A stretch of 64,000 bases of DNA from positions 62,001-126,000 of the forward strand of contig JAPJBO010000603.1 in NCBI GenBank assembly GCA_030068145.1, in the 5' to 3' direction. Made by a program: the position numbers and the translations under genes. Below the pieces are notes generated by a model. It saw only the letters and a program-made list of their open reading frames with translations, was not told where the DNA came from and did not search any database. Each line of letters starts with the position of its first letter. The stretch's first letter is position 1. Positions 31,258 through 42,211 of this stretch are shown piece by piece. The stretch comes from Diplonema papillatum. Its lineage: Eukaryota > Euglenozoa > Diplonemea > Diplonemida > Diplonemidae.

Positions 31258-31854
31258 TCAGGCAACCCGTGCTGTCTCGCCTTGTAGCCGTCCCTCCCGC
31301 GTCAGTTGTGGATCGATCCCCTCGTCCCCCAAGTCCGGTTTTATAGTCCACGATTCACGACGCTGACCGAAGCCGATGACATGCCTGATGCTGGGAAGCT
31401 CGGGACCCCTGAACTTGCCCATGAATCCACTCCATACTGACTGCAGCGACAAGCTTTTGCCTTGGGAGATGGTAGCCGCCGCTAGCGGTCGCTGGCACAC
31501 GAAGCTGAGGGACAGCATGTAAGCATCGCCCAAACGAGCGACTTGGCCGCGTTCGAAGTCGACTTGATCCGCGTACTCCTCGCCAAGAACGCCATACATG
31601 TCTTCCTTGTTGTCTTCTACGAACTCCTCGAAGTGGGCGATGAAGTCACGTGCGTACGGAACGTCCTCTTTCTCAACGATCTCGCTGAACGACTCATCTC
31701 TGGGGTAGTCATCTGACTTCTTGCACCGGTCGAACGCGTGCTGTCGGACGTGCGCTGCCTGCGCCCGCCACTTGTCCCGTATTCTTTCATCGAGAACAAC
31801 CTGAGAAGTCTCGACGGCCTTCGGAGCTTCGGTCCTGCTAGCCGATGTGCCCAT
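31258..31854 (-). CDS. Hypothetical protein with N-myristoylation-type start (198 aa)
   Basis: Complete frame from ATG 31854. The start MGTSASR fits the N-myristoyltransferase consensus (Gly2, Ser/Thr at 5-6), suggesting membrane attachment. Residues 20-110 are charged and probably helical (RDKWRAQAAHVRQHAFDRC, HFEEFVEDNKEDMYGVLGEE); the C-terminal half is more globular (MLSLSFVCQRPLAAATISQG). No known domain. Codon third positions are GC-rich like the other genes and the frame has no competing strand. Confidence 0.68.
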   Translation of the reverse strand: MGTSASRTEAPKAVETSQVVLDERIRDKWRAQAAHVRQHAFDRCKKSDDYPRDESFSEIVEKEDVPYARDFIAHFEEFVEDNKEDMYGVLGEEYADQVDFERGQVARLGDAYMLSLSFVCQRPLAAATISQGKSLSLQSVWSGFMGKFRGPELPSIRHVIGFGQRRESWTIKPDLGDEGIDPQLTREGRLQGETARVA

Positions 31855-33549
31855 GCCACGTTTCCTCTTCCTTTTGTGTTTCGAGAGATTGTCTTACGGG
31901 AGTTTTCCGCAGCACTCATACGCATGGTACGGGCAGAACCGCAACGGCCGCTAGTGTGTAGTAGTGGGCCGGCGTTAACGTGTTCAAAGAGATCTCTGTG
32001 GCCAACGTTCCTTAAGACTACCCCGCGCTAACGCGCTTCTCTACACGGCCTCGGGTTTCGGTCAACGGACTGGTTTTGCGCGCAGCGCAGCAGGAATGCC
32101 GGTCGTGTCGCCCTCCTGAAGGAGGTCGGTCCCTCCCGTCTTGATACGATTTTGTTTGCCGCGGTGGTCTGGATCAGAATGCAAACATGAATTACTGAAT
32201 GTCGAATGAATTTCGAGTTAGCAGCCAAAGCACGTTGTCGCAGCACCACAACAGAAGACCGGTACTGTCGGTTCACGGTTCAAGCTCGGTGTCTCGACGG
32301 CTTCAATAAATGAAGCGACCCTCTCGCGCGGTGTTGCTGGCTTGAAAATGTAAAGTATAAATATACATAAACACGAGTCGGCTGATTCGACACTTGTGGA
32401 CCGCTAGTGTTTTGCTTCAGTCAGCTCGCCTACAAGCTACAGGCCCCCCTTCCAACAGAGCGGTTGTCGGCCTGATAGTACGAGTTTTGATTTCATGCTC
32501 CATTCATGCCGGGAGCAGCAGCAGTTTTCGTTGACCGCACTACCCTGAGCCCAAAATCCTGGACAGGGTTTCAGGTGGCAAATTGGCAAATGATCAGAAG
32601 TCGTACGCGGGCGGTTCAGTTTCCTCACACATTGTATGTGGCTAAAAACGAAACGTGTAGTTATGTCGTTGAGGTGAGGAACATTCCACTGCAACTGAGC
32701 TAGAACTCGAAGAAGTAAGAGGATACAAGAAACAGAACATTCCACTGCGGCTGGGCTACAGACTCGAGGAAAGGAGAGAGTCTGAGAACACGAGGGTTTA
32801 TTCTAGGGGGGTCCAAGTGGTCCAACAACTTTCAGGATTGTAGCTTTCAGAAGGCCTGTGGTCCCGCTGCTGCAACGATCATGTGTCTGCTCTAAGGGGG
32901 GACTCCACCAGACACTGTCGTGCAATTGCACTTGGAAGAGGAGAAGCTGGACTTCGCCTTAATCTGCAGTGAGTTGAACCACCACAACCAACACTGCATG
33001 GAAAAGAGAATTTCGGCTCAGTGAATAGAGCCAGACCCCTCAAGACCGAAAATACGGAATACTAGAATAAACCCTGGAACACGGGGGAAAAAGACAGGCG
33101 CTTCGTTTTGTTCGTGCGTGCCGGGGAGTTTCCCGCCGGTCTACACCGGCTGTGAGGCAGCTGGCTCACGTCATCAGTGCCAGAGCAGTCCGCGGAACTT
33201 GTGACTGGAACGAATATGCAAACCCGGGATAGAAACACAATTACAAATAGCGAAGCCGGAGCCCTTTTCACAAATTCTAGGAATTGCTATGCCCGAAACA
33301 CTTTCGACCATCGATTGAGAGGCAACGGCTAGCTCGGTAGTTGCCCAACAGCACCAAGTCAACAAGAACCAACCGTGTCAGGGATAGCGGACCAAGTTTT
33401 TGGTGCCGCTCACGGACAGCCCACAACCGGTGTCGACGCAGTAAGTCAGTTTACGACAAAACAGCAGTACCTTGCCGCTGAGCCCTCAAGGATTGAGGAC
33501 GCAATGATTTCAGCCGAAAACGCACCACCGGCGCCGGAAGGTGTCCAGA
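31855..33549. other. Gene-poor stretch with short repeats
   Basis: No gene I can support, though a 65-codon ATG frame exists at 32506-32703 (+). A diverged direct repeat of about 57 bp (aacattccactgc...ctcga(a/g)gaa) lies at 32679-32790. At 33084-33150 is a partial copy of the 170-bp mobile repeat (gacaggcgcttcgttttgtt). Confidence 0.45.
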
Positions 33550-33853
33550 AGAAATGCGTAGTTTTGGTTTATTCTTTTGCTTTTAGTTGTCGACAACATT
33601 ATTTACTTTCAGCGTCTTTTCATGCCTTTAAATGACGGTATTTTTGGTTTTCTTTCTTCACCATGGTTTTTCTGGACTTTATGGTGCCATAGAGTTGTCG
33701 TACTCTCTCTATGCCGCCCACGTCATGTTCGTTTAGCATTGAGTTCTTTTAAGTACATGAACCACATGGATTAGCATGCACGTTTAGCAGCGGTTGCCGA
33801 ATCATGCCGTAGCACCGTCCTTTCGCGTTTTTTTGGCTTTTCTGATAGAAAAT
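33550..33853. repeat. 304-bp duplicated segment, LINE-free copy
   Basis: It matches 34702-34933 plus 37035-37107 without break, from agaaatgcgtagttttggt to cttttctgatagaaaa. The second copy is split by the LINE. Its bases 33715-33781 are the undisturbed target sequence, so this is the empty site. Differences are very few, implying a recent duplication. Confidence 0.92.
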
Positions 33854-34149
33854 ACGTGGTAACACCCTCGTAGCTCGCCGGGTGAAGCACTCCAACCGAG
33901 GTTGGGTTATTGTTATGCCTATTCTAGAGCCTTCCCGCAATCGTCGTCTTTCTGGCGACGCTACGGGAGAGCTCGTTTCGCTATTTCCGTCGTGGCAATA
34001 ATAACCGTTCGAGCTGCTTTGAAGCCGAATCACATTCGCATGCATCTACATACGCTATGACTCCGCTTTCCCAAGGACAGTTTTGCAGACTCGAGTTTTT
34101 CTTTTTCCCTCTCTGATTTTCTTTTCCTTGTTCACTTGCCTTTCCAGTT

Positions 34150-34440
34150 TGCCGGCCCATTGGCTAACATAAATGTTTGCACAAATTAAAGTATGTCCCG
34201 GCTGTCGGTTAGACTCGTGGTTTCTTTTCCTTTTTCCCTGTCGCTCGCCTTTCACCTTCACCGGTCCATTGGCTAACATAAATGTTTGCGCAAATAAAGT
34301 AAGTCCCGGCTTTCGGTTGTAGACGCTGATTGTTTGTTTTTTTCCCACTTTTTTGTTTTCCTTTCCCGGTTGCCGGTCCGTTGGCTAACATAAATGTTTG
34401 CGCAAAATTAAGTAAGTCCCGGCTGCCGGTTGTAGACACA
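34150..34440. repeat. Tandem repeat, three units of about 115 bp
   Basis: Three units share (c/t)cattggctaacataaatg and tttgcgcaaa.taaagtaag followed by tcccggct(g/t)(t/c)cggtt, at about 34153, 34265 and 34378. The spacer between units is Pu/Py-rich and diverged. No coding role is evident. Confidence 0.85.
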
Positions 34441-34866
34441 TTTCAATTTTTGGTCAACTGGCAAATCGGACGTATCGTGTGGTAGATATTTGCAAAGACT
34501 TCTATCAAAGAAGCTATTTAGCGTGTTGTCAGTTTTCTCACTTCCGTCCACAGAGCGGATGGTGAGGCACGTCGTCAGAACTTTCTGTTCCGCCACGTGG
34601 CTTTTGAGGACATTTGATAGCAGTTCCGAAGAAGTGCATCAATGTTTTGCCAAATCCTCCACTGGTAGCTCTAACGAGACCCATGTGGTAGATCGGTAGA
34701 AAGAAATGCGTAGTTTTGGTTTATTCTTTTGCTTTTAGTTGTCGACAACATTATTTACTTTCAGCGTCTTTTCATGCCTTTAAATGACGGTATTTTTGGT
34801 TTTCTTTCTTCACCATGGTTTTTCTGGACTTTATGGTGCCATAGAGTTGTCGTACTCTCTCTATGC

Positions 34867-34933
34867 CGCCCACGTCATGTTCGTTTAGCATTGAGTTCTT
34901 TTAAGTACATGAACCACATGGATTAGCATGCAC
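34867..34933. repeat. LINE target-site duplication, left copy
   Basis: 67-bp direct repeat flanking the LINE. It matches the empty site at 33715-33781 exactly and the right copy with one change. Confidence 0.9.
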
Positions 34934-36967
34934 TGTGTCGCCGCTTAAGGTTACTTTATGACGTCGTCACCTGTCATTGCGTCGTCAAGGTCGAGTACTT
35001 GTGGCGCCAGGGGCGCTGGGCTTTCTTGCGGTTCTGGAGATTGCGTGGGGGGGCACAGGTGCGGACAGGCTTGCACGTTTTTCACTCTCGAGGGCACTGG
35101 AGTGCTTGGGGACGTCGGACGTTTCTGGTAGCTGCTTGCTTTAAGGGCCTTCCTCTTTTTTCGTTGCACCCCTGACTCGGGTGTGGTCGCCTTCGCCTTC
35201 TTCCGCTTGCGGCCGGCGATCGGGCTCTCCTTCGGGGTGCCGAGCACCCTCTTCTTCAACGCTGGTCGTTCGCCGGTCCCTGGCGTTGGTGGCGGCCTCT
35301 TGGCCGCCCGTCCGGTCGTCGCCGTCTTCTGCTTCACCACGGCGGGCGGTGCCTGCGCCGCGCGCTTTCCCGCCGGTGTTTCTCGTTGTACGCCCACCTG
35401 GGTGGGTGAGAGGGGTCTCTTCTTCTTTTTGCTGTGTCCGGGGGTTGCCGGGGCGTTCGGTTCGTTGGGTTGGTGGTGGCCGCGGCGGCAGCACGCTGCC
35501 GGTCTCCTCTGCGCCAACGTAGGGAGCCCCCTGCATTCCTGGCAGGTTCCTCTGCCATGCGTGCGGCAGGCATGATGCCCGCTGCGGCAGCACGCCGCCG
35601 CCGTCTTGCACTCGCCGCATTTCGTCGTGCTGTGCTCCACGCACACCGCGATCGGCTGCCCATCGTCAGCGTGGTGATGGTGCCGACAGCACATCTCTAC
35701 CGTGGGCACGTCCCTTCGGACGAGTGCTCGACACGCCTCACACTTCCCCTTGTGGTGGGTCGCGCAGGTGACGAGCGCTTTCTCTACTCCGACACCCGGC
35801 ATATGCACGGGGTCGGGGTGCAGCTGTGGTGGGGCAGGCAGGGCCCACCTCGCCGCTCTCTCGGCCGTCCAGTCCGGGTACGTCGGGAACTGCGTCCCTA
35901 CATCGCTTCCCTTCACCTGCTCTTCGAGGATCGTCCCCGTGTGTGCCTCGCGAAAGCGGGGCCTGGGCCGCACCCCCGATATCCCCGTGATGCCCATGAA
36001 CGACAGCGACGTCGTCGGGCATACTCTCTCGCCTCGCTCGCAACTCCCCAGCCCTTGCTGTGTCGCCAGCTTGTCCAACGCGCTGATCATGCAGCGCAGG
36101 ACGTTACCTCGCTCCCTCACCCCCTTCGGTGCATTCTCGTGCAGCGGTATGCTGAGGCCTGAAAAGAGTTCAAAGTCGATGGCAAGCTCTAGCATTGACG
36201 CCTGCCCGTTCTCGGTCCACTCCATGTCTGACAGCCACGCTACCAACGCATAAAACGTCGGTAGCCCCCAGGCCTTGTTCCGCTCCCACGCCCATGCCGG
36301 GGCAATCCGCGCAAAGGGGTGGTCGAGCTTCTCGGCAGGCATCGCATCCGCTCTCGACCAGGGGGTCGTGGGGTTCCTGGCTACCCAGCCTCGTGCTTCG
36401 AGCCCTGCCCGCTCCGCAAGGATTTCAGCCATCATCTCCTGGAGCCGCCTCGAGAAGTGGGCATTTTCGGGTACTACCACTCCGTGTTCCAGCGTGCATC
36501 TGGGCCAGTCGGCGCGGTTGGCCGCCATCAGCTCGGCATGTGCCTCTCGCCGCCGTATGTGCGAGTACGCTCCGCAGTCCCAGAATACGTGTTTCTCGTC
36601 CTCGGTGTCGCCGCTTCTACAGTGCTTGCAGCTGGGCGCCTGCGGCTCAGCTCCGGCCTGTCTCATCCGCGACGTGAACTCAGCCGTGTTCACTCCCCCC
36701 GCCAACGCTACACGTATAAGCCTCGCGGTGTGCGCGGGACATTCACGCATCCTCCAGAAGGAGTTCGTCCGCTCCAAGTCGGCTCTCTGTACACCCTCAA
36801 ATCCCGGCCGCCTCGCTACCAGACGGGACCACGTCTTCGCCCTCAAATCCGCCCTCACTTCATGCCCCCTCTTCGAGGGTGTCGAGGCTATCGGGTCAAA
36901 TATTGCACCATTCCTCAGCGTGCGAGACAGGGGCCCTGGTCCCCATACGTGTCCACACTCCTCCATG
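34934..36967 (-). mobile_element. LINE, 5'-truncated, long open frame with three-fold Cys/His tail
   Basis: A 2,034-bp insertion with one open frame (36966-34951, 671 codons). It starts inside the post-reverse-transcriptase part of a LINE ORF2. Residues 113-131 form the usual C-terminal LINE zinc knuckle (CKHC-x9-H-x4-C). Residues 401-498 hold three modules, each C-x2-H-x4-C-x2-C followed after 4-13 residues by CC and HH. A Lys/Pro-rich, DNA-binding-like tail follows (500-660). Reverse transcriptase and endonuclease are missing, as in ordinary 5' truncation. The intact frame, the near-identical target duplication and the nearby empty site show a young insertion. No poly(A) end is seen. The clade is not assigned. 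Confidence 0.85.
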
Positions 36968-37034
36968 CGCCCACGTCATGTTCGTTTAGCATTGAGTTCT
37001 TTTAAGTACATGAAACACATGGATTAGCATGCAC
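36968..37034. repeat. LINE target-site duplication, right copy
   Basis: Right 67-bp copy, differing from the left at one base (gaaacacatgg for gaaccacatgg). After it, at 37035, the host sequence resumes as gtttagcagcggttgccg, exactly as after the empty site at 33782. Confidence 0.9.
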
Positions 37035-37241
37035 GTTTAGCAGCGGTTGCCGAATCATGCCGTAGCACCGTCCTTTCGCGTTTTTTTGGCTTTTTCTGAT
37101 AGAAAAGAAGGGCTCGGTTTCTGGCGTTGTAGATTAGAAGGTCGCGGGACGGGTGCGATGGATGTTTCTTGAATGAGAAAAAACCTCGCTTGGGAGCCCG
37201 GGATTTTTGAAGCCTCCGGGCGAACTTCGTTCGAAAACGAG

Positions 37242-38624
37242 TTATTTTGTCTGTTCATGGCCCACGTCTCCTTTCGTGACCCAGTTGACTCGTATTGTGG
37301 AGAACTCTGGCGGTACTCCCACGCGCGGGACCCAGTTGCAAGTCAGGGAGCGGAACCCCTGCCCCCTGTGCGCCCAGAGCCTGTTGTTCCCCAAGCCCCA
37401 CAACCCGTGGTCCGGATGCCGCGTTGCAACGCCGAAGATGGTGCAGGGAAGTCCGAATGACACGAGCCCCACCTGCCCCCCGTGCGTATGGCCGGACAGC
37501 ACCAAGTCCCCGCCGCCGGTGGGGATGCCGTGGAAAGCAGCCGGCGAGTGCAAGAGGTGCACGCGCGGGCAGTCCCCCGTCGGCGCCGGCAGCTGGGACA
37601 AAAGGCTCCTCGGCCTGTGCGGCCAGCCATGCCCCACAATCTCAATCGCACGCCCGGTGCTCGTCTCAACCTTGACGACTTCGTCAATCAAGAGCGGGAT
37701 ACCCAACTCCGCCATGTCCTTTTTCGCCGTCTCGAGTACCTCTGGCGTGTCACACTCGTGGTTTCCCAACGAAGCGAAGCAGAGCTTGATCCCCCGCAGC
37801 GGTTCCAACGCACGCACCAGTGCCCCCGGCGTATTGTCGCCCTCCGGCGTATAAAAGTCGCCCGTCAAGAACACGAGATCTGGGGCCTTGTCTGCCACAG
37901 TCTGACAGATGTGTTTCAGCCTTGCTTCGCTCATGAACGGCCCGAGATGCACATCCGTCAACTGTATGAAGTTGAAGTCGGAACTGTGCACCTCCCCGGC
38001 AGCATGCTTTTTCGAGACACGCCGAGGCTTGGAGCCGGGGACGGGTTCGCACCCTGGACCAGCTTGGATGTAGTGCACTTCCCAGTTGTTGGGAACGGGG
38101 AGGAGCGATTGGGCCAGTCCAAGAGCGGAGACGACGAAAGGTACGCAGAAAACGGTGACGAAATCGTGGGGGGCTGGCAGCCATGCCAGGGGAAGGAGGA
38201 ACGCGCCAAATAAGGTGGTGGCGTACATTGTGGTGGCCGGATAGCTGACCAACACGTTGTACGCCAGCGGTCGGAGCTTAGGCTTCGCAAGGGAAACAGA
38301 ATGGATGACGACGGAGAACGCGAGGCATACAACGAACGCCGTGACGGCTGGCCGAATCGGAGCAGGGCACGACAGGACTGCAATTGCAGCCTGGGCTGGG
38401 TTCGCTGCTGCGAAGATGAATGTGGGCAGGGGTGAACACCGGCCCTTGCCTGTCGTCTTGTACAGCTTTGCCACAAGAACGGCGGCCGCAGCCATCGCGA
38501 GCTGCCAAGGGAGGTACACCCACAGGACGCGCTTGCCCCCGTACTTGCGCACGAGCGATACGATGGTCATGGTTAGACCCACTGCTGCGTACGCAACACC
38601 GCCGAGCTTTGCGGGCATTGCCAT
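37242..38624 (-). CDS. Membrane-anchored calcineurin-like metallophosphoesterase
   Basis: Complete 460-residue single-exon gene; ATG at 38624. The N-terminal half holds four or five hydrophobic segments (about 8-25, 33-55, 65-85, 92-112, 125-175). The C-terminal catalytic domain has the full two-metal site: D224-x-H226 (QLTDVHLGP), G-D256 (FLTGDFY), GNHE (287-290), H359 (LLHSP) and GHTH (378-381, followed by GGQ). The order and the GHTHGGQ form match the YkuE/YaeI-like family, some of which cleave lipid phosphates; the substrate here is unknown. An integral-membrane phosphodiesterase with its active site at the membrane face is likely. Confidence 0.93.
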   Translation of the reverse strand: MAMPAKLGGVAYAAVGLTMTIVSLVRKYGGKRVLWVYLPWQLAMAAAAVLVAKLYKTTGKGRCSPLPTFIFAAANPAQAAIAVLSCPAPIRPAVTAFVVCLAFSVVIHSVSLAKPKLRPLAYNVLVSYPATTMYATTLFGAFLLPLAWLPAPHDFVTVFCVPFVVSALGLAQSLLPVPNNWEVHYIQAGPGCEPVPGSKPRRVSKKHAAGEVHSSDFNFIQLTDVHLGPFMSEARLKHICQTVADKAPDLVFLTGDFYTPEGDNTPGALVRALEPLRGIKLCFASLGNHECDTPEVLETAKKDMAELGIPLLIDEVVKVETSTGRAIEIVGHGWPHRPRSLLSQLPAPTGDCPRVHLLHSPAAFHGIPTGGGDLVLSGHTHGGQVGLVSFGLPCTIFGVATRHPDHGLWGLGNNRLWAHRGQGFRSLTCNWVPRVGVPPEFSTIRVNWVTKGDVGHEQTK

Positions 38625-39244
38625 CGTTTAAACCCCCCTCTTCCCGCCGACCTTCGTTCGTTTGATGAAGTGGGTGCGTGTAGCGAATCAGGATACAGCC
38701 AACACGGCCGCAACCCCCCTGTTTTGCTTCAGATCTGCAAAGACCCAAGATCATATGCGAAGCCTACTATGTCAGCTACTTTCTGCTACTCGCAATCGAT
38801 GCTGGTGAGCTTGTGACGAGTTCGTGTCTTCTTTCGTCACCTGCATTTAAGCTGACGGGCGAGATCCAAGGGACGGGAGCGGAGAAGTTGTCTTCTCCAT
38901 CCGGCATTCAGCTCAAACCTTCGGTGCTTTCACCCCGCAGTTTGCCCAGGCGACATCCAGCCAAAAATGTGGCCGTTGACAAACAGTAAGCAATTAGCTT
39001 GGCCTGACTGTTTCAGTTTCATGCTCGTAATGCGTGCACCCGGCACTGCGCGGATGATCTATCGCCCAAACTGTGTGAGAGCAAACATTCCAAACTTGAG
39101 CTGACAATGGATCGCAGTGCCTATTATTCTCTGTAACTTCTTTTGCTAAGAAGGGGAGCCGAGAAACCTGGCACACCCTAGCCGCGTTTGCAGCACTGGC
39201 CAAGCTGTCAGCTGCGCAGGTCCGCTAACCCCTTGGTGTAATCT
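38625..39244. other. Intergenic, nothing seen
   Basis: No supported gene or repeat. This is probably the shared upstream region of the metallophosphoesterase and the 3' flank of the next minus-strand gene. Confidence 0.5.
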
Positions 39245-39599
39245 TCATGTTGATCCAGGGTTCCGGTTCTCCACGTGCTCCAAGAAGGTTTTGAGGAGTC
39301 CGAACGACTCCGTGGCTCGCTGCTTGCGGCTGCCTGGCGGATCTTCGCGGAGCAAAATGTTGGCCATGAGCTGACACACCGCCATGATTTTACAAAAAAA
39401 CAGGGAAGGAAACGAACTCTTAGCTGACCAGCGCGAAGATAGAAAATTCAATTCGAAGAAAAAGAAAGCGCTGAACAGACGCGGGAGCAGCAGCGAGGGG
39501 TGCGGAAAGAAGCGTCGTGGGTGAAATGGACGAGGGCATTCCTCGCAGACCCACTGTTCCTTGCCCTTCTTTTCGTTCTGTACAGACTGCGACGTGTGC
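39245..39599 (-). CDS. Last two exons of an unrecognised gene
   Basis: Terminal exon 39370-39245 (42 codons, LMANILLREDPPGSRKQRAT... to TGA) follows a T-rich tract and tgtgtcag. A preceding exon at 39599-39551 (HTSQSVQNEKKGKEQW) has attccag before it and TGG|GTCTGC after it, and joins in phase 0. The terminal exon is GC-rich in third positions and predicted helical. The 5' exons were not found; a Cys-containing open stretch at 39660-39850 may be part. No homology recognised. Confidence 0.5.
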
Positions 39600-40157
39600 C
39601 TGGAATGTCTCAGCGACAAGCGGCTACGTCGCGATGCACACGCGAGCGAGAGTCTAGCGAGGGTCTTGCATTTTGGCCCCAGCATCGAGGCGCAACGAAT
39701 GGGACGTCAGCCCGCCGATACAGGATGCCCAATTCGAATTTGTGGCAATATTCGCACCGACGCACATATTCCCAGAATGACCGCGCTTTCCGCCGAAGCG
39801 GGAAAGCCCCTGCGTGAGGAGCGAAGCACAAATAAAAAAGGAACAAAACAAAAGAAAGACAGAAACAGAAACCGGGAGGTAGGGAAAGCTACATGCATGC
39901 CGTCACTCTCCAAGCCTTGTGCGCTTCGGCCGAGAACAAAGTCGCGGGGTTTAGGCTATTTGGCCTACCACAGCACGCTCGAACGAGTTAAGAAAACGAA
40001 GCCTTTCTCGCTGAGAAAGTGAACACCGAGCTTCAAGAGTGACCTTCCGCCAATGGTTTCTCCTTGTTCGCAGTCGTGTTCGTTCGGTGTGTGCCCCGAG
40101 TTTCCCCTTCCGGCATCGCGATACCTAGGGTGAGACTGGGGGCGGCAAAGCTTCGTG

Positions 40158-40859
40158 ATGTCAAACTGCAACAAATATGGAAGCAACAAAATAAAGTGGA
40201 CAAATGGGCGTGAGGAAGAACGCGTGAGGGGAAGAAGGCGGGGTGAGATCGGGTACGGGGGGTGCAGGAGGTTAGGTGTGAATTCGTCGAGAGACGAATT
40301 TGACGAGGCCAGCGCAAGGGGAGCGAAAAAGCTGAAAGAACAACGAGTAGTTGACGGCTCTCGACAGTCGAACACAGAACCCCTTTCGAACTTGCTTCGC
40401 TTTTTTCCCCCTCCACGAAAAGTTGCGGATTCCCTCAATTTTCGGCCCAAAAACCGCCGGGTTCGTAAGACAAAGTCAAGAGGTCATGTCAACTAATCCC
40501 TGCAGTAGCTGTCTACTTAAGAAACAAGTGCCGCCCGGTGCTTACGGAGCGTGGGGGAAAGAAGCCGCGGTTCTATCACGCTTCTGCGGGCCGGCAACAC
40601 ATAGAAACAGAGACAGAAGGCATCTGAGGCAGGCTCTTGTGAAAGGATCTCTGCAGTTCAGCTCATGGGGACAGACGTGGGTAGTCTGCCAACAACAAAA
40701 ACAGAACACAACGGACATCAGGTGGGGGGGAGCTGGGTGTCCGTCTGTTTTGGTTCTCTGTCTAGTTTCGCAGAGAGAATCGGGAATATAAAAAAAGAGG
40801 GGGTTTCGGCTGACGACGCGATCTTCTTGAGCCTCAATCGGGAAATGCCTGAAACTTGA
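40158..40859 (+). CDS. Hypothetical basic protein, two exons
   Basis: Exon 40158-40464 starts at ATG (MSNCNKYGSNKIKWTNG) and ends phase 1 at GTTC|GTAAGA. Exon 40774-40859 follows tctagtttcgcag, opens in the matching phase and ends in TGA (...DDAIFLSLNREMPET). The spliced product is 130 residues, strongly basic in the middle (RGRRRGEIGYGGCRRLG, FPPPRKVADSLNFRPK). Without splicing the frame ends at 40496. The phase agreement and good splice sites support it; function is unknown. Confidence 0.45.
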
Positions 40860-41842
40860 TTCTCGCAGCTTTTCTGCCACGAAACATGCTTGGATGACCT
40901 TGTTTCTACACCAGGGTCGCAGGAACGAACAGCCTCTTGTTCATCGTGGGCTTATTCCTGGTATCGCAGGTGCTTTTCTTACGTATATTTCAGCAGGCAG
41001 CGTAGTCTACGCCGTAGACAGCTAAAAATACGGGTTTCCGCTTCAATATCGACAGTGTCCGACCGACGGTGTATATCGAAAACCCCCGAAGGAGAGCGCC
41101 AAGCTGTTTTTACTGATGGGAGGCCACAAAGACACCCACTCGTAGGCCGCCCCCGCGGCGGCGCAACAGACGCGTTCCATCTGCTGTGACGTAGACACGG
41201 AGTGTGCATAGTGCGTTGCTCAGGGTAGTCGAAGGCCTGACAATCACACTAATGCAACAAATTCACTACTGATGGGTGCCAGTCGTCCCCCAAACTTACT
41301 CTTCTGCGGGCGATGCCAGCGGCGCAAGAACGCGCCTGCTGCTGGATGAGAAAAAAAGCACGAAACTCGAAACGCATCGAAAAGGCGAAGGAAAGTCACG
41401 GGTCAACGTGCGGGCATCAATACGCGGGGAGAATGCAGCAGACTGCGTGGGAGGGTCCCATCGGTTCGCTTCGCCCGTGCGGTGGAAACCTTCGCGGGAG
41501 GCGGTCCTCTCCTGGAATTCAGAAGGGGAAATGATGGGGGGTGTGCGAGCAACGAGAGTGGGGCTCCTTAAGGTGATGTAGTGCTTCCGACGTTGCCTCG
41601 ATCCTCGAACAGGCTTGTCTGGACGCCCAGTAAAAGAGAAGGTCGCAGTTCGGCACTCACCTCGAGAAGCGCCATTTTTATGCAAGAGCACCGACGAGCT
41701 ATGGATGTTGGAAAGGGAACCAAAACAGAGAGAAAGGGACACGCAACGTGACGAAAGGACTCTTTCTCGTTCGGACTCTTCAGCCTCAATCCACAGACCT
41801 GTCTGCAGGAGGCATCATTCTTGTGGTAGTAGTAGGCTGCAG

Positions 41843-42211
41843 ACAAAACTGTCGACAACTGAGCGAAGGACCAACCGACGATCCTTCGCCCGACGGTTTC
41901 ACCCACTTGTTGGCTATGCATTTGACTCAAAGATAGTGAAGCTCGTGAGAACTTCTGATTGTGCTTGGGGCGAGATAAACAACCGCGACGCTGTCTTGCT
42001 TGCTATGCATCTTCTTCGTTTACTGGCCAAGAGCTTGTACCCACAGGCTGCGGATACGGTGGCCCCGATAGTTTGTTTTCATGAGACCGCAATGCGAGAA
42101 ATGACGACACGTGCAATCAGCCGCAGATCACGCGAAATGCAGAACGTAGCGCAGTCTGGGTTCATTTCTATTGCGGCCTTGCTTGTCCCAGTTTTTCTAT
42201 CCGTTGGATAG
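41843..42211 (+). CDS. Terminal exon, candidate tail-anchored protein
   Basis: 122 open codons follow an acceptor (gtagtaggctgcag) and end in TAG at 42209-42211. The chain is mixed and basic, then ends with a hydrophobic helix (GFISIAALLVPVFLSVG), as in tail-anchored proteins. Upstream exons are not identified; the opposite strand is also open between 41296 and 41742. No domain recognised. Confidence 0.4.
   Translation, partial: TKLSTTERRTNRRSFARRFHPLVGYAFDSKIVKLVRTSDCAWGEINNRDAVLLAMHLLRLLAKSLYPQAADTVAPIVCFHETAMREMTTRAISRRSREMQNVAQSGFISIAALLVPVFLSVG

Noticed and set aside
33740-33781. ggattagcatg in the LINE target repeat as U6 snRNA
   Set aside because: Only about ten bases match U6; the ACAGAGA box and the rest of the molecule are absent.
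33800-33850. ccgtagcaccgtcc..ttttttggctttt as a dinoflagellate spliced leader
   Set aside because: The leader needs CCGTAGCCATTTTGGCTCAAG; spacing and sequence do not match.
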